Notes: generated from the letters alone by a model not told the origin. Counted from the first letter of the stretch, positions 7,915-15,495 are shown. The stretch: DNA of 17,859 bases from Methanobacteriota archaeon (GCA_018662715.1 JABJFP010000027.1:1-17859), one strand, 5' to 3'. Numbers and translations are program-made.

Positions 7915-8367
7915 TTATGCATCAACGAATTCTACCTTACCATGTGCTAAAATGAACTCTCTTCCAAGTTCGTCAAAGGTATCAAGAAGGGCAGATGAGA
8001 ACTTGATCGAATTGATTTCAGTATCGTTTTCAAGGTCTGTTTTGACACCCTCCAGCGTACCCGGGGCGGCCCCGCACGAAAGGCATGCACCTGTGAGGTC
8101 CAACACGATGTCAAGCTCGCTTTCAGATTTCGCAAACCGCGTTACGGCAATACCTCCTCCGTGCCCGTCCAAAGCAGCCCGAACTGTGCCTAGACGAGAG
8201 AGTAAGGCGGGGACGAAGTGCTCGGAATCAATAAGGTCGTAGAGGGACATATTTCGCAATCGTTCTTCCTCTTCAGGGTTCGTTGTTTCGGCAATTCGGC
8301 GTTGAGATTCTGCATCCATCGCTGCTTTTGCCTCAGCAGCATATTTCGCCACTAAGTCATCATCCAT
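7915..8367 (-). CDS. NifU C-terminal-domain (Nfu-like) iron-sulfur scaffold/carrier protein
   Basis: A 150-residue soluble protein. The Nfu-type domain (about residues 52-122) runs from ALLSRLGTVRAALDGHGGG through GACLSCGAAPGTLEGVKTDL and carries the CxxC pair C95/C98. In Nfu proteins two such subunits share a [4Fe-4S] cluster for delivery to client enzymes. The first 50 residues are acidic and helical (AEAKAAMDAESQRR...NPEEEERLRNM), with no known fold that I can name; the last 28 residues are likewise unassigned. It lies head-to-head with the suf island, which fits a role downstream of SufBCD. It does not contain the IscU-like or ferredoxin-like parts of full NifU. Start ATG 8367 has a TATA-like TTGATATCC 21-29 bases upstream and no clear ribosome site, suggesting a leaderless transcript. 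Confidence 0.88.
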   Translation of the reverse strand: MDDDLVAKYAAEAKAAMDAESQRRIAETTNPEEEERLRNMSLYDLIDSEHFVPALLSRLGTVRAALDGHGGGIAVTRFAKSESELDIVLDLTGACLSCGAAPGTLEGVKTDLENDTEINSIKFSSALLDTFDELGREFILAHGKVEFVDA

Positions 8368-8387
8368 ATCCCAAGGCGGAAGCGGTT

Positions 8388-8396
8388 GGATATCAA
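8388..8396 (-). promoter_or_regulatory. Candidate TATA-like box for the Nfu-like gene
   Basis: Minus-strand TTGATATCC sits 21-29 bases before the ATG at 8367, the spacing of an archaeal TATA element for a leaderless mRNA. It lies in the 178-base divergent region shared with the tiny Cys/His gene. No other gene is seen in that region. Confidence 0.3.
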
Positions 8397-8500
8397 CTCT
8401 CGTCTATGGAGCCCTACGGTTGGAGGAACATTACATGATTCGACGGAGTCATTGTGGTTTCGCAAGTGGTACTATGGTTTCTAGGTAGAAACTTTTTGCT

Positions 8501-8508
8501 CTTAATAG
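8501..8508 (+). promoter_or_regulatory. Candidate TATA-like box for the tiny Cys/His gene
   Basis: CTTAATAG, preceded by a T-rich stretch (8493-8497), lies about 25-30 bases before the GGAGGA ribosome site of the tiny gene, so transcription would begin near 8530. Weak, position-based call. Confidence 0.3.
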
Positions 8509-8530
8509 GGCCTCTCGCTGGGCACGACAA

Positions 8531-8536
8531 GGAGGA
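8531..8536 (+). promoter_or_regulatory. Strong Shine-Dalgarno for the tiny Cys/His gene
   Basis: GGAGGA ends 9 bases before the ATG at 8546. An in-frame ATG at 8537 directly abuts the motif and is too close to be served by it, so 8546 is the favoured start. The presence of a near-perfect ribosome site is the main non-homology evidence that this short frame is translated. Confidence 0.6.
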
Positions 8537-8545
8537 ATGAACGAC

Positions 8546-8665
8546 ATGAGTAAATGCGGATGTGGACGGTCGCCTACTGGAATGTGCAAAGGGTGGCACG
8601 GTCTCAGTAAGGAAGAATACGAGAAAAAACTGTTAGAATTCAAGAACGGAACCAAAGAAGAATGA
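8546..8665 (+). CDS. Small CDGSH-like Cys/His protein (39 aa), putative metal or Fe-S binder
   Basis: A 39-residue frame, too short for standard calling. It begins MSKCGCGRSPTGMCKGWHG and continues with a charged, probably helical tail (LSKEEYEKKLLEFKNGTKEE). Its ligand set C4-x-C6-x2-S9-x4-C14-K-G-W-H18 closely resembles the CDGSH iron-sulfur motif (C-x-C-x2-S/T-x3-P-x-C-D-G-S-H): three Cys and one His with Cys-x3-His at the end. It is one residue shorter in the middle and lacks the Pro and Asp. Binding of a [2Fe-2S] cluster or of zinc would fit. GGAGGA 9 bases upstream supports translation. It ends 141 bases before sufC on the same strand and is divergent from the Nfu-like gene, so a role in iron-sulfur metabolism is a reasonable inference. 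The function is not established here. Confidence 0.7.
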   Translation: MSKCGCGRSPTGMCKGWHGLSKEEYEKKLLEFKNGTKEE

Positions 8666-8707
8666 ACATGAGCGTGCCTCAAAATCAGAGAAGCCTTGGT
8701 GTTGGAT

Positions 8708-8763
8708 GGGTCTGTATCCCACTCTCAATCCCTATCGGCAATTCGGGTCGTGTATATGACCCA
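8708..8763. promoter_or_regulatory. Two related GGGTC...CCCA palindromes upstream of sufC
   Basis: GGGTCTGTATCCCA (8708-8721) and GGGTCGTGTATATGACCCA (8745-8763) share GGGTC, TGTAT and CCCA. The second is a 5-bp dyad GGGTC/GACCC around an AT-rich centre. They lie upstream of a TATA-like TTCATAAAG (8773-8781) and of the suf start, the position of a transcription-factor operator. The regulator is unknown. The rest of the 141-base gap (8666-8806) shows no convincing gene. Confidence 0.35.
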
Positions 8764-8772
8764 CAACATCCC

Positions 8773-8781
8773 TTCATAAAG
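8773..8781 (+). promoter_or_regulatory. Candidate TATA-like box for the suf operon
   Basis: TTCATAAAG lies 26-34 bases before the sufC GTG, fitting an archaeal TATA box with a very short or absent leader. GGAGG at 8781-8785 is over 20 bases from the start and so is not a convincing ribosome site for sufC. Confidence 0.35.
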
Positions 8782-8806
8782 GAGGGACGGGAGCGTAGTA
8801 ACGGGT

Positions 8807-9562
8807 GTGGAAGGAGTGGACGAGATTCTACGTATTGAAAATCTTCATGTGAGTGTAGATGAAACCCCTATCATCAAGGGGCTTAGTCTTACTATTCACC
8901 AAGGGGAAATCCATGTGATCATGGGGCGCAACGGGGCAGGTAAGTCGACGTTGGCAAGTGTCCTCATGGGCCATCCAGCCTACGTGATTACAGAGGGTTC
9001 TATCTTCTACCTGGGGCAACCACTCGAGGAATTAACTGTCTTTGAGCGTGCGAGAGCTGGCATGTTTCTCTCTTTCCAATACCCTGTGGTCATTCCTGGG
9101 GTGCAGGTTGGGACATTTTTGAAGAAATCAGTACAATCCGTGCGTGATGAACCCATCAAAGGCCGAGCCTTCAGGAAAGAGCTCAATGAAGCCATGAACA
9201 CTCTTGATATGGATAAATCTGTTCTATCACGTTACGTCAATGACGGGTTCAGCGGAGGTGAAAAGAAGCGTCTGGAAATCCTCCAAATGCTCATGCTGAA
9301 TCCGAAACTTGCCCTTTTGGACGAAACGGATTCAGGGCTTGACATTGATGCCTTGCGCATTGTTGCCAAAGGAATCAACCAAGTGGCACCTCAAGCAGGC
9401 TGCCTCATCATCACTCACTATCAACGACTTCTTGACCACGTTAAGCCGACCTATGTCCACGTTATGATCGACGGTCAGATTCTGATGACTGGCGGGCCCG
9501 AGTTGGCTCTTGAGTTGGAAGAGAAAGGTTACGATTGGATTGATGTTGTACCGGAGGCCTGA
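8807..9562 (+). CDS. sufC: Fe-S cluster assembly ATPase SufC
   Basis: A 251-residue ATPase of the SufBCD scaffold, where ATP binding drives the rearrangement of SufB and SufD for cluster formation. Walker A is GRNGAGKST (40-48), Q-loop Q91 (SFQYP), signature FSGGEKKR (148-155; the EKKR form is characteristic of SufC), Walker B LALLDET (168-174), D-loop DSGLD (175-179), and H-loop H204 (ITHYQRLL). Length matches the family. The start is GTG at 8807; a second in-frame GTG at 8816 (codon 4) is also possible. No membrane segment, so it is cytoplasmic and not a transporter subunit. First gene of the suf operon; sufB begins 2 bases after its stop. Confidence 0.96.
   Translation: MEGVDEILRIENLHVSVDETPIIKGLSLTIHQGEIHVIMGRNGAGKSTLASVLMGHPAYVITEGSIFYLGQPLEELTVFERARAGMFLSFQYPVVIPGVQVGTFLKKSVQSVRDEPIKGRAFRKELNEAMNTLDMDKSVLSRYVNDGFSGGEKKRLEILQMLMLNPKLALLDETDSGLDIDALRIVAKGINQVAPQAGCLIITHYQRLLDHVKPTYVHVMIDGQILMTGGPELALELEEKGYDWIDVVPEA
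9553..9557 (+). promoter_or_regulatory. Shine-Dalgarno for sufB
   Basis: GGAGG inside the last codons of sufC, 7 bases before the sufB ATG at 9565. It shows that internal genes of this operon use ribosome sites although the first gene may be leaderless. Confidence 0.6.
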
Positions 9563-9564
9563 AC

Positions 9565-10971
9565 ATGAGTGATGAAGCACACGACGCAGTAGGTGATTAC
9601 CGATTTGGATTCCACGACCCCGAGAACGCAACCATTCGTTTCGACAAAGGGCTGTCTGAACAAGTTGTGAGGGACATATCCGCCCTGAAAGACGAACCAG
9701 AATGGATGACAGAACTCCGTGTAAAGGCCTACAATCACTTCATAGAACGACCAATGCCTGATTGGGGCAACTGTCATTCGCTCAACCAAATTAATTTTGA
9801 TAACGTCACCTACTTTCTGCGCTCATCTGATGCGACCAAAAACGACTGGGATGATGTTCCAGAAGACATCAAGAACACATTCAACCGTCTGGGTATCCCC
9901 GAGGCCGAACAAAAGTGGCTCGGTGGAGTAACGGCTCAGTATGAATCCGAGGCTGTTTACCACTCCATCCGAGAAGACCTTGAGGAGCAAGGTGTACTCT
10001 TCCTTGACATGGACAGTGGATTGAAGAAATTCCCTGAAATTGTCAAGCAATATTTTGGCACCGTTGTGCCTCACACCGATAACAAATTCTCGGCCCTAAA
10101 CACAGCAGTTTGGTCCGGAGGGTCGTTCATTTACGTTCCAAAGGGCGTACATGTAGAAATGCCTGTTCAAGCATATTTCAGAATTAATGCTAAAAACATG
10201 GGGCAGTTTGAACGAACACTGATCATCGCCGACGAAGACAGCAGTATTCACTATGTCGAAGGCTGCACTGCGCCGACGTACTCAACGGATTCCCTGCATT
10301 CTGCAGTTGTTGAACTCATTGCTATGAAGGGTGCTAAAATTCGCTATTCAACCATTCAAAATTGGTCTGCAAACGTGTTTAATCTCGTGACGAAGCGCGG
10401 TGTCGCACATGAACGAGCAACCATCGAATGGGTCGACGGAAATATCGGTTCTAAATTGACCATGAAGTATCCCTCGGTTCTCTTGAAGGGAGAGGGTGCC
10501 CACGCTGAAGTGATATCTGTCGCCTATGCAGGAAAGGGTCAGCATCAAGATGCTGGGGCCAAAGTTCACCATCTTGCACCCAACACCACTTCGAACATTC
10601 TCTCGAAGTCCATATCGAAGAACGGTGGTCGTTCCTCTTACCGAGGTATGCTGCAGGTAACTCCAAAATCTGACGGATGCCGCTCAAAGATTGTTTGTGA
10701 CGCTTTGATGCTGGACAGCGAATCCCGCTCCGATACCTATCCTACAATGGAAGTTGGTAATCCAACGGCTGACTTGGAGCACGAAGCGAGTGTATCAAAA
10801 GTTTCAGGTGACCAACTGTTCTACTTGATGAGCCGTGGATTTACCGAAGAGCAGGCTATGGGTCTTATCGTCAATGGATTCTTTGAACCCTTTACACGAG
10901 AGTTGCCAATGGAATATGCAGTTGAACTCAACAAACTCCTAGAGCTGGAAATGGAGGGTTCGATTGGATGA
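9565..10971 (+). CDS. sufB: Fe-S cluster assembly scaffold protein SufB
   Basis: A 468-residue SufB, the main scaffold subunit on which sulfur and iron are combined; partner of SufC and SufD. The N-terminal region (1-125) precedes the beta-helix core. VWSGGSFIYVPKGV (182-195), HYVEGCTAP (229-237) and the C-terminal block NPTADLEHEASVSKVSGDQL (399-418), then FYLMSRG and MGLIVNGF, are diagnostic of SufB. C378 (SKIVCDAL) aligns with E. coli SufB Cys405, the sulfur acceptor; C234 is also conserved. Length fits the family (about 470-495). Start ATG 9565 is supported by GGAGG. The stop overlaps sufD by 4 bases (ATGA). Confidence 0.97.
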   Translation: MSDEAHDAVGDYRFGFHDPENATIRFDKGLSEQVVRDISALKDEPEWMTELRVKAYNHFIERPMPDWGNCHSLNQINFDNVTYFLRSSDATKNDWDDVPEDIKNTFNRLGIPEAEQKWLGGVTAQYESEAVYHSIREDLEEQGVLFLDMDSGLKKFPEIVKQYFGTVVPHTDNKFSALNTAVWSGGSFIYVPKGVHVEMPVQAYFRINAKNMGQFERTLIIADEDSSIHYVEGCTAPTYSTDSLHSAVVELIAMKGAKIRYSTIQNWSANVFNLVTKRGVAHERATIEWVDGNIGSKLTMKYPSVLLKGEGAHAEVISVAYAGKGQHQDAGAKVHHLAPNTTSNILSKSISKNGGRSSYRGMLQVTPKSDGCRSKIVCDALMLDSESRSDTYPTMEVGNPTADLEHEASVSKVSGDQLFYLMSRGFTEEQAMGLIVNGFFEPFTRELPMEYAVELNKLLELEMEGSIG

Positions 10972-12008
10972 AGTACTCCAAGATGGAACTTCCCTCAAGG
11001 GCTGACCATTTGTGGAGATACACTCCCTGGAAAAGGATTCACCCTTCAACCGTTGAAACCATACCCGATGCAGTCCCTTTTCGCTGGGAAATTGATGAAG
11101 GCGGTGTTCTCACCGACGGGATGCCTCGAGTAATGGCCGACGGTGAAATTGCCCGTGTCTTCTTGAGCGAACTTGGTAAGACTGGAATCTCGCTGTCCAC
11201 TGACGGCACCCAACCAGTCGTTCACATTCGCGCTGTTGCATCAGGTCATGCCTCCGTCGGTCATCTCCATTTCGATTGTGACAAGGACGTCACCGTTATC
11301 ATCCATCTTTCCGGGGAAGCTGAATGGGCAGGGCTTCACATTACAGGGTCGGTCAAATCCAACGTTCGTGCTGCAATTGGATTCGTTAATGAATTATCAG
11401 CAAATTCCAAACTCCTTCGTTGCGAAGACTGGACCGTTCAACGGGACGCTACCCTAGAAATGGCTTCGCTATCAATCGGAGGTTTTCGCTGCAAGAACGA
11501 TTTACGCACCCGACTTACGGGTACTGGTGGAAGTTTGACACAAGCCATTTCGGTTCACGGCCATGACCAACGGCACGTTGACCATCACATTGAGATTCAC
11601 CATGACATTGGTCATACAACTTCTGACCTTCACATTCACGCTGCATGCAACGACGAAAGTCACTCAATCTCAACCGGATTGTTGACCATCGCCGAGGCAG
11701 CCAACCATTCTGACGCCGGTCAGGTGTTCAAGAATCTTTTACTTTCCGAACGCTCACGAGCGGAAGCCATTCCTGAATTGGAAGTTTTAGCGGATGAAGT
11801 CTCTGCAAATCACGGTGCTGCAAGTTCCCCCGTCAACTCGGAACAAATGCACTACCTCATGAGTAGGGGGCTAGGGGCCGACGAAGCAACTTCATTAATC
11901 ATTGAAGGCTTCATGCAAGACGGGTTTTCGGCGCTCAATTCCAAGGCGCTTGTTGACGAAATGCGCACCCGACTCACCGTGCACTTAGAATGTGAATTGA
12001 TGAGGTGA
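10968..12008 (+). CDS. sufD: Fe-S cluster assembly protein SufD
   Basis: A 346-residue paralogue of SufB that forms the other half of the scaffold, with the cluster site at the SufB-SufD interface. LWRYTPW (15-21) is the usual SufD N-terminal motif. The C-terminal block (ELEVLADEVSANHGAASS, 270-287; MHYLMSRGLG; SLIIEGF) is the SufBD core end. H282 aligns with E. coli SufD His360, needed for cluster assembly; the nearby E. coli Cys358 position is Ala here. Rather His-rich in the middle (about 197-232). Shorter than E. coli SufD (423), mainly in the N-terminal region. GGAGGG (10953-10958) ends 9 bases before the ATG, and the start overlaps sufB by 4 bases. Confidence 0.93.
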   Translation: MKYSKMELPSRADHLWRYTPWKRIHPSTVETIPDAVPFRWEIDEGGVLTDGMPRVMADGEIARVFLSELGKTGISLSTDGTQPVVHIRAVASGHASVGHLHFDCDKDVTVIIHLSGEAEWAGLHITGSVKSNVRAAIGFVNELSANSKLLRCEDWTVQRDATLEMASLSIGGFRCKNDLRTRLTGTGGSLTQAISVHGHDQRHVDHHIEIHHDIGHTTSDLHIHAACNDESHSISTGLLTIAEAANHSDAGQVFKNLLLSERSRAEAIPELEVLADEVSANHGAASSPVNSEQMHYLMSRGLGADEATSLIIEGFMQDGFSALNSKALVDEMRTRLTVHLECELMR

Positions 12009-12009
12009 A

Positions 12010-13203
12010 ATGATGCTCCGTGATCAGTTTCCTATATTGCAACGTAAGGTCAACGGACATCCGTTGGTCTATCTTGACAACGCAGCCACAACACAAAAAC
12101 CCCAGGTTGTTCTTGACGCTATGAACGATTACTATTCGAAATCAAATGCCAATGTTCACCGAGCAGTTCACACTCTTGCCGGTGAAGCAACCGAAGGCTA
12201 CGAGTCTTGCCGCAGTAAACTCAAACAACGCTACAATGCAGACAGAGCAATTCTCACCAGTGGAACAACCGAGGCAATCAACCTGGTTGCACATGCTTGG
12301 GGGAGAGCAAAATTGCAATCTGGCGATGTAATTGTCCTTACTGAAATGGAGCATCACTCTGACATCGTTCCATGGCAAATGCTCTCAGAGGAACGCGGAG
12401 TAGAGTTGCGATATGTTCCAGTTTCACAGGATTTCACGTTGGACATGGAAGCATTTGAACATGCATTAGACGGAGCCGCATTGGTTTGTGTTGTCCATAC
12501 TTCCAACGTCCTTGGTGTTAGAAACCCACTTGAAGAGATCATTGAGAAATCACAAGCAGTTGGTGCACGTGTTCTCATTGATGCTGCTCAAGGACTTCCA
12601 CATTCTACAGTAGATTTCCAGTCATTTGGAGCCGATTTCATGGCCTTTTCAGCACATAAAATGTGTGGGCCAACCGGAATTGGTGCACTTCTTGTCACAC
12701 AATCTGCTTTTGATGAGATGGAACCGTTCATGGGAGGCGGTGATATGATTGAAACCGTGACCATTGAAGGTTCAACCTACCAAACCAATGAACACAAGTT
12801 TGAGGCTGGTACACCAAGAATCGCAGAAGCTGTTGGTTGGACAGCTGCGCTTGAATGGATGGAAACGTTCAATTTGGAGAACGAACATTCACGGTTGATT
12901 GAAATTGCTTCTTGGGTTGCTGAAGAGTTGAGGGGACTTGGAATGAACGTTTACGGACGACATGGCGAACACGATGCGGCAGTTGTATCGTTCTTACATC
13001 CAACCATCAACAGCGAAGATATGGCCCATCTTTTGGACGCACGAGGGTTTGCCGTACGAACCGGTCACCATTGCGCCCAACCTTTGCTCCACCGTCTGGG
13101 GATTTCAGGTACTGTTCGTGCCTCATTTTATGTTTACAACACGAGGGAAGAAGCCGAAGCCTTGGTCGATGAATTACGAGGCATTGTGGAGAAGTTTGCA
13201 TGA
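12010..13203 (+). CDS. sufS: Cysteine desulfurase SufS
   Basis: A 397-residue PLP enzyme that converts cysteine to alanine and leaves a persulfide for cluster assembly. The N-terminal YLDNAATTQKP (21-31), MEHHSD (113-118, H115/H116 near PLP), DAAQ (191-194), the PLP lysine K217 in FSAHKMCGPTG, and the catalytic C355 in RTGHHCAQP mark it as a group II (SufS/CsdA) desulfurase. Length matches SufS (about 400). GAGGTGA just before the ATG overlaps the sufD stop; ATG 12013 is an alternative one codon in. The partner sufE follows with an ATGA overlap, which fits the SufS-SufE sulfur relay and supports physiological use of cysteine as sulfur source. Confidence 0.96.
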   Translation: MMLRDQFPILQRKVNGHPLVYLDNAATTQKPQVVLDAMNDYYSKSNANVHRAVHTLAGEATEGYESCRSKLKQRYNADRAILTSGTTEAINLVAHAWGRAKLQSGDVIVLTEMEHHSDIVPWQMLSEERGVELRYVPVSQDFTLDMEAFEHALDGAALVCVVHTSNVLGVRNPLEEIIEKSQAVGARVLIDAAQGLPHSTVDFQSFGADFMAFSAHKMCGPTGIGALLVTQSAFDEMEPFMGGGDMIETVTIEGSTYQTNEHKFEAGTPRIAEAVGWTAALEWMETFNLENEHSRLIEIASWVAEELRGLGMNVYGRHGEHDAAVVSFLHPTINSEDMAHLLDARGFAVRTGHHCAQPLLHRLGISGTVRASFYVYNTREEAEALVDELRGIVEKFA

Positions 13204-13616
13204 CCTATCCAGAAGCCCTTCAAGAACTGGTTGAAGAGTTTCAGGCAATTGAAGATAAACGTGAACGTCTCGAGATGTTGTTTGAATTGGCTGATGAGGT
13301 CGTGGAACTCCCAAACGACCAATGGGATGATGAAACTCGAGTAAAAGGATGTCAATCTGAAGCCCATGTTCGAATTGGAATCACAGAGGGGCGTATTCAA
13401 TTTCTTTCTGGGGCTGATGCTCGTATGGTCCAAGGTTTGATGGGAATACTAACCATCGCACTCGATGGCCTTACACCAGCACAGGCCGTGCTGATCCCAC
13501 CAACTTTTGCAGAAGAAATGGGACTGCTTAACACACTTACACCGAGTCGGTCAAATGGATTTCGGAACATGTATGATAAAGTGATGACTGAACTACGTCA
13601 AAACAGAGGGGATTAA
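13200..13616 (+). CDS. sufE: Sulfur acceptor protein SufE
   Basis: A 138-residue SufE. It takes persulfide sulfur from SufS and passes it to SufB. The N-terminal helices (LQELVEEFQAIEDKRERLEM) lead to LPNDQW and the hallmark VKGCQSEAHV (48-57), whose C51 is at the same number as the acceptor Cys51 of E. coli SufE. IPPTFAEEMGL (99-109) and the FRNMYDKV C-terminal helix also fit. Length matches the family (about 138). It overlaps sufS by 4 bases and the next gene by 1. SufE is chiefly bacterial, and many archaeal suf loci contain only sufBC or sufBCD, so its presence suggests acquisition of a bacterial-type module; this is inference. Confidence 0.95.
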   Translation: MTYPEALQELVEEFQAIEDKRERLEMLFELADEVVELPNDQWDDETRVKGCQSEAHVRIGITEGRIQFLSGADARMVQGLMGILTIALDGLTPAQAVLIPPTFAEEMGLLNTLTPSRSNGFRNMYDKVMTELRQNRGD

Positions 13617-13936
13617 TGATGGTGACCAAGGAAGAAGTGATTGAACAACTTGATGAAGTTGAAGACCCAGAATTGGACTTGTCGATTGTTGAACTTGGAT
13701 TGGTTTACGATGTGCGCTTTGAAGAAAAAGATGAAGGCACCCATGCAGAAGTTGACCTCACTCTGACCTCTCCAGGTTGTCCTGCCGCTCCAGAAATCAT
13801 GGCGGCAGCGCATCGTGCTGCTCTTTCAACAGTAGGACTTGATTCAGTTCATATCAACCTCGTATGGACCCCTCGTTGGGACCCAAAAATTCACGCAAGT
13901 GAAGATGCAAAAATGGACATGGGAATCTGGGATTGA
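13616..13936 (+). CDS. MIP18/DUF59-family iron-sulfur assembly protein (SufT-like)
   Basis: A 106-residue protein of the MIP18 (DUF59) family, whose members help mature iron-sulfur enzymes. DPELDLSIVELGLVYDV (17-33) and LTSPGCPAAPEI (50-61, with conserved C55) are the family's two signatures; a short C-terminal WTPRWDP motif is also typical. It would act after SufBCD in passing clusters to clients. The ATG overlaps the sufE stop by one base (TAATG), and a second ATG follows directly. It is the last gene of the operon; after its stop only 35 bases remain before the convergent hydrolase gene, with no clear terminator hairpin or T-run. Confidence 0.93.
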   Translation: MMVTKEEVIEQLDEVEDPELDLSIVELGLVYDVRFEEKDEGTHAEVDLTLTSPGCPAAPEIMAAAHRAALSTVGLDSVHINLVWTPRWDPKIHASEDAKMDMGIWD

Positions 13937-13971
13937 ATCTCCTTGGCGTCTGCAAGCCAGTTAGACTCCAG

Positions 13972-15474
13972 TCATTCTTCGTAATCATCCAAATTTCGTT
14001 TTGCTTGACGGCCTGCGACGATCCATACGATTCCAACGAGGTTCAATGGTGCCAGAGCAACCCCGACAAGGGGATTTGTCTTCAGGAAGGATGGCGTACC
14101 CACAGAGACATTGAGCCACCATTCATCATCCGGGTGCGGTTGATTGAGAAGAAAAGTTTCTCCAATCATTGGTGTTGTGACTGAAATATTTTTACTCGAA
14201 CCTATCGATGTCACGAGTTCAAGCGGTTCTTCCCAAGGATGCAGGGCTAATTCAAACTTTGAATTATGAATGGGAAGCACGGACATGGCGTTGAGGTCAA
14301 TGGCTGCCTGTACAACCTCATCTGGGAACATGTGGACGTCTTTCCACGCAATGTCATATTGTCCGGATTCGAGGAATGCGATATCAAAGGGTCCGTAGCG
14401 CTCACCTATGGTTTTGAATTCCTCCATGTATCCGGTATCCCCACTGAAATACAATGTGGAATCTTCAAGTTCAAAAACCCATGAACCCCACAAAGTCGAA
14501 TCCATATTCATCAAACCCCTTCCGCTAAAGTGTTGAGCTGGCGTGAGTGCCACTTGAAATTCATCGGTAATGTTCGCTTCCTCGTACCAATCGAATTCAC
14601 TGACCTGTCCATCAGTGATGCCCCAACGCAGTAGGTGTGATTTGACCCCTAGTGGGACAAAAAATGTCGAATCACTGAGTTCTTTGATGGTGTCCATGTC
14701 AAGGTGGTCATAGTGGTCATGGGATATGAACACATGATCAATTTGGGGTAATTCACTCAGGCTGTACGGGTGTTCATAGGGAAATGGAGATGGTCCGAAA
14801 AACAACGGATCAGTGTTGTCCTCCCCAAACAAAGGGTCGGTAATGATGGTGACATTCGTAGTCTCAATGAGAATTGTAGAGTGCCCAAACCAGGTGATGC
14901 TAATTTCTCCATCGTTGAGTTCGATGGATTGGTATCCTATCGTTGGAAGGACAGTGGTTGGTGCTCGTTTTGAATCACTCACCATGAATTCACCAAGTGT
15001 ACCCCACCAAGATGAATTTCCATCATCAAATTCTTCTAAATTTTGAAAGGCTCCATCCTCAAAGTTTGGAGAATCAAACATGACAGGGTCACCTCCTGGT
15101 TGGGGCGATACATTGAGGAATATGAGGGATGAAATGACGAGGAAGGTGAGGATTACAGCAAGCAAGAACCCGGTTATTTTTGCACTTCGGATGGTAGAAC
15201 TTTTGTGCGTAATTTCTATCTTGGAGGAAAAAAGATTGGTAGTGGAAAGAAGTCGGATACTACCCCAAAAAACAAACACAACGATGAGGATCATATTGAC
15301 CGATTGAAGATTCCAGCGATAGAGCAGGAGCATCAGAGTTACGCCAAACAGTATCTGCCCTCTGTACTTCTGTATGCTCTTGAGCAGAGATTTCTCTTCA
15401 TGCAATTCGGCCACAACAGGTGGGTGTTTGGCATCAACGGTGGGCCCGTCATGCACCGACTCCTCCTTGGGCAT
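13972..15474 (-). CDS. Membrane-anchored metallo-beta-lactamase-fold hydrolase (NAPE-PLD/UlaG-like)
   Basis: A 500-residue protein. Three N-terminal hydrophobic segments (about 41-53, 60-76, 101-121) and one near the C-terminus (468-487) flank a catalytic domain (about 180-445). Metal ligands are visible: H252, H254, D256 and H257 in SHDHYDHLD, H315 (PAQHFSGRG), D346 (YFSGDTGY) and H403 (LPIHNSKF). WFGHSTILIE (195-204), ITDPLF (211-216) and the overall order match the NAPE-phospholipase-D / UlaG-like branch. With N-terminus inside, three segments place the catalytic domain outside and the basic C-terminal tail (GRQAKRN) back inside, a self-consistent topology. A lipid or phosphoester substrate is plausible but not shown. 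The gene ends 35 bases from the DUF59 gene, convergently. Minus-strand ATTCAAATAAT, 22-32 bases before the ATG, may be its TATA box. Confidence 0.87.
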   Translation of the reverse strand: MPKEESVHDGPTVDAKHPPVVAELHEEKSLLKSIQKYRGQILFGVTLMLLLYRWNLQSVNMILIVVFVFWGSIRLLSTTNLFSSKIEITHKSSTIRSAKITGFLLAVILTFLVISSLIFLNVSPQPGGDPVMFDSPNFEDGAFQNLEEFDDGNSSWWGTLGEFMVSDSKRAPTTVLPTIGYQSIELNDGEISITWFGHSTILIETTNVTIITDPLFGEDNTDPLFFGPSPFPYEHPYSLSELPQIDHVFISHDHYDHLDMDTIKELSDSTFFVPLGVKSHLLRWGITDGQVSEFDWYEEANITDEFQVALTPAQHFSGRGLMNMDSTLWGSWVFELEDSTLYFSGDTGYMEEFKTIGERYGPFDIAFLESGQYDIAWKDVHMFPDEVVQAAIDLNAMSVLPIHNSKFELALHPWEEPLELVTSIGSSKNISVTTPMIGETFLLNQPHPDDEWWLNVSVGTPSFLKTNPLVGVALAPLNLVGIVWIVAGRQAKRNLDDYEE

Positions 15475-15495
15475 GTTTGGGCCCCATCAATTGGA

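Noticed and set aside
8668..8838. A 56-codon plus-strand frame starting 2 bases after the tiny Cys/His gene
   Set aside because: It runs through the presumed suf promoter and into sufC in another frame, has no ribosome site and shows no recognisable motif; the palindromes and TATA-like element explain this stretch better.
13937..13971. Possible terminator in the convergent 35-base gap
   Set aside because: No strong hairpin or T-run is visible on either strand.
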